This document shows positions 6,978 to 8,486 of a stretch of 8,486 nucleotides of DNA, in pieces. How positions within the stretch are numbered: the first letter of the stretch is position 1; each line of letters opens with the position of its first letter. The notes below the pieces were generated by a model. That model had not been told where the DNA came from and ran no database searches. It saw only the letters and a list, made by a program, of their open reading frames with translations. The translations under genes were made by a program, and so were the position numbers. This DNA comes from Desulfobacterales bacterium. Its GTDB lineage: Bacteria; Desulfobacterota; DSM-4660; Desulfatiglandales; Desulfatiglandaceae. Location of the stretch: NCBI GenBank assembly GCA_027061865.1, contig JAMOVZ010000045.1, forward strand, positions 1 through 8,486. Reading direction: 5' to 3'.

Positions 6978-7664
6978 CTATTCTTCGAACGCCTGGACCT
7001 GGTAGGTGTACACCTCCAAATCCCCCTTCTTCCACTCATCTCCGTCCAGCCCAGCCTTTAGGCAAAGATGGGTTAGAAAGTCTTCCTTTCGGGGCAACTG
7101 CTCCCACACCTGGGGCAGAAAAGTGGCCTGTGCATATCCCTTCTTGATTATCACTCCATCTATGCCCGGCCTCAACTTGTTGAGGAGGTCTTGGGGGTCT
7201 TTGTAATGCAATGGCTTAGGCTCAGAGAGTATGCTCACCTCTATCTTTATCTTGTCCCATTCTTCTGGACGGACCGGCATGAATCTGGGGTCTTTAAATG
7301 CGGCATTAATGGCATTGATTTTTACACCTTCCAATACAGATTCCTGGGGTATGATGTGCCCGATACAACCCCTTAGATTACCATCCTTAGTGAGTGTGAC
7401 AAAGGTGCCCCTCCTCTGGTGGAACTTGGCCGAAGGAGGAGGCCCTGCGCCCGCCCCCTTCAATGGCTTACCAAAAAGCTCCCTCTCAATAGTCTCCCTG
7501 GCTACTTTCAGCAGATAAGCCCCTTCTTCTTCCGTGAATTCTCCTTCCCGCGTCATGTTATCCTCCTGTATATGGGGTTTTTCACCTGGGCCTGCCCAAC
7601 ACATCGGCCTAAAAAGCCAAACACCGGTCAAGATCAAGTAAAAAATGCGCATTGCAATCTTCAT
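6978..7664 (-). CDS. amrA: AMMECR1-domain protein, AmmeMemoRadiSam system protein A, with putative signal peptide
   Basis: The AMMECR1 domain is clear. The invariant LRGCIG lies at 97-102 (numbered from ATG 7664), then AAFKDPRF (121-128), IEVSILSEP, and GVIIKKGYAQATFLPQVWEQLP, in family order. Proteins of this family accompany a radical SAM enzyme and a Memo protein; the biochemical role is not established to my knowledge. The start is open. ATG 7556 has a perfect AGGAGG 5 bp upstream and would give a domain-only protein of 192 residues. ATG 7664 (AGGG 9 bp upstream) adds an in-frame leader that looks like a Sec signal peptide: MKIAMR, hydrophobic IFYLILTGVWLF, and a possible cleavage after CWA at residue 24. 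A good sigma70-type promoter at 7699-7726 places the predicted transcript start near 7692, which includes ATG 7664 but excludes the farther ATG at 7718. I report the 7664 start with moderate confidence. The radical SAM gene follows directly. Confidence 0.88.
   Translation of the reverse strand: MKIAMRIFYLILTGVWLFRPMCWAGPGEKPHIQEDNMTREGEFTEEEGAYLLKVARETIERELFGKPLKGAGAGPPPSAKFHQRRGTFVTLTKDGNLRGCIGHIIPQESVLEGVKINAINAAFKDPRFMPVRPEEWDKIKIEVSILSEPKPLHYKDPQDLLNKLRPGIDGVIIKKGYAQATFLPQVWEQLPRKEDFLTHLCLKAGLDGDEWKKGDLEVYTYQVQAFEE
7561..7567 (-). promoter_or_regulatory. Strong internal ribosome-binding site before ATG 7556
   Basis: On the - strand AGGAGGA lies 5 bp before ATG 7556, the best Shine-Dalgarno match in the window. 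It sits inside the reading frame opened at 7664 and would allow a second, leaderless AMMECR1-domain product from the same mRNA, or be the only real start. This site decides the choice between an exported and a cytoplasmic form. Confidence 0.6.
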
Positions 7665-7698
7665 GCTGGCTTGCCCTAGTACGTCTTGGTTTACTGCT

Positions 7699-7726
7699 AT
7701 GATAAAGCAACCCTTCATAGTGTCAA
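7699..7726 (-). promoter_or_regulatory. Predicted sigma70-type promoter for the amrA-amrS operon
   Basis: On the - strand there is a perfect TTGACA (7721-7726), a 16-bp spacer, and TATCAT (7699-7704, five of six consensus bases). Transcription would begin near 7692, giving a leader of about 28 nt to ATG 7664. The -35 box faces the -35 of the divergent nth promoter. The call rests on consensus matching only. Confidence 0.5.
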
Positions 7727-7753
7727 CCTCGTAACCGCCCTTTCACAACTTCC

Positions 7754-7783
7754 TTGACACACCACTGCGGCCGATCCTATAAG
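7754..7783 (+). promoter_or_regulatory. Predicted sigma70-type promoter for nth
   Basis: TTGACA (7754-7759), an 18-bp spacer and TATAAG (7778-7783, five of six consensus bases) lie 31 bp upstream of the nth ATG. The predicted start near 7790 gives a leader of about 25 nt. The promoter is back-to-back with the - strand promoter at 7699-7726. Confidence 0.5.
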
Positions 7784-7814
7784 GCTGAGGTAAATCTCAT
7801 GGGAGAGAGGCCAA

Positions 7815-8459
7815 ATGGAAGACCTCAAAAAGAAAAAGGAAAGGGCAAAAAAGATTTTCGAGGCCCTTGATCCCATTTACACTAAAGAGAAGACCGCCCT
7901 CAAGTATAAGACCCCTTTCGAGCTGTTGGTGGCCACCATCCTCTCTGCCCAGTGCACGGACGAGCGGGTAAACCAAGTAACAAGTTATCTATTCAAAAAA
8001 TACAAAGGGCCCGAAGACTATATCAAGGTGCCCATAGAGGAGTTGGAGCAAGACATCCGGCCAACCGGTTTCTTCAAGAACAAGGCCCGCTCCCTCAAGG
8101 GGTGCGCCAAAGCCATAGTCGAAAAATACGGGGGCAAGGTTCCATCCACCATGGAAGAACTGTTAAAGCTTCCAGGGGTGGGCAGGAAGACAGCCAATTG
8201 TGTGCTTGGTGCTGCATTTGATGTGCCTGGAGTGGTGGTAGACACCCATGTAAAGCGTTTGGCCAAACGCCTCGGGCTTACCGATGAAACAAACCCAGAC
8301 AAGATCGAAAAGGACTTGGAAAAGCTCCTTCCCAAAAGGAGGTGGCGCCGTTTTTCTGATCTGTTAATCTACCACGGCCGGGAGGTCTGCAAGGCAAGAA
8401 AGCCCCTTTGCGCCAAATGTGTCATAAGCAGATGGTGCCCCTCTGCCTCGCCTCAGTAA
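7815..8459 (+). CDS. nth: Endonuclease III (bifunctional DNA glycosylase / AP lyase)
   Basis: A complete 214-residue Nth, matching the family's usual length of about 210. It removes oxidised pyrimidines from DNA and cleaves the resulting abasic site, in base-excision repair. The helix-hairpin-helix LPGVGRKTA (119-127) carries the catalytic Lys125, and VDTHV holds the catalytic Asp143. ILSAQCTDERVN (42-53) is the conserved helix with Gln46. The C-terminal [4Fe-4S] loop has the canonical spacing C192-x6-C199-x2-C202-x5-C208. All key residues are present. The start ATG 7815 has GAGAGG at 7805-7810, a somewhat short spacing of 4 bp, and a promoter-like sequence upstream. It is transcribed away from the amrA gene, so any shared control would act through the intergenic region. 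Only 27 bases follow the stop in the window, with no terminator visible. Confidence 0.97.
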   Translation: MEDLKKKKERAKKIFEALDPIYTKEKTALKYKTPFELLVATILSAQCTDERVNQVTSYLFKKYKGPEDYIKVPIEELEQDIRPTGFFKNKARSLKGCAKAIVEKYGGKVPSTMEELLKLPGVGRKTANCVLGAAFDVPGVVVDTHVKRLAKRLGLTDETNPDKIEKDLEKLLPKRRWRRFSDLLIYHGREVCKARKPLCAKCVISRWCPSASPQ

Positions 8460-8486
8460 ATTGCCTACCGGACTTTGCTGCCCGGG

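Noticed and set aside
7665..7718. Start of the AMMECR1 protein at ATG 7718
   Set aside because: It has a fair GAGG, but the start overlaps the predicted promoter and would be upstream of the predicted transcript start; the added 18 residues would also bury the signal peptide inside.
8460..8486. Possible CCGG/CCGG hairpin after nth
   Set aside because: The stem is only 4 bp and self-complementary, and the window ends before any T-run.

Overview
This 8.5 kb window looks like ordinary, gene-dense bacterial chromosome of roughly 50% GC. The style of the proteins suggests an anaerobe, most likely a Desulfobacterota-like (deltaproteobacterial) sulfate reducer or syntroph. The pointers are a cysteine-rich multi-[4Fe-4S] protein, a radical SAM enzyme of the AmmeMemoRadiSam type, a soluble hybrid histidine kinase and an HDOD protein. 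The taxon is an inference; there is no rRNA or other marker here.

Layout. Bases 2-2621 (+ strand) are a tight operon. It holds the 3' end of a succinyl-CoA-synthetase beta-like gene, a full alpha-subunit (SucD-like) gene, a small MoaD/ThiS-type sulfur-carrier protein ending in Gly-Gly, and a winged-helix/cysteine-rich/2x[4Fe-4S] protein. The last gene ends tail-to-tail with, and overlaps by 6 bp, a run of four genes on the - strand (7664 down to 2616). In transcription order these are an AMMECR1-domain protein (AmrA), the AmmeMemoRadiSam radical SAM enzyme (AmrS), an HDOD-domain signalling protein, and a 745-aa hybrid histidine kinase with two receiver domains whose start overlaps the HDOD stop. 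A divergent promoter region (about 7690-7790) separates this run from a + strand nth gene for endonuclease III, which is complete and ends just before the window edge.

How the genes fit together. The + operon joins an acyl-CoA ligase of the succinyl-CoA synthetase family to a sulfur carrier and an Fe-S protein. Several residues in the substrate loops of the ligase differ from classical SucCD, so its acid substrate should not be assumed to be succinate. The - strand run pairs two of the three AmmeMemoRadiSam components (the Memo protein is not in the window) with a translationally coupled HDOD-kinase signalling pair. The most unusual points are export signals on both AmmeMemoRadiSam proteins: a Tat-like RK signal on the radical SAM enzyme and an in-frame Sec-type signal peptide ahead of the AMMECR1 domain. 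Next are the winged-helix/CxCCxxCC/ferredoxin fusion and the altered SucCD loops. No mobile elements, CRISPR arrays, tRNA or rRNA genes were seen, and no gene-free stretch exceeds 300 bases.
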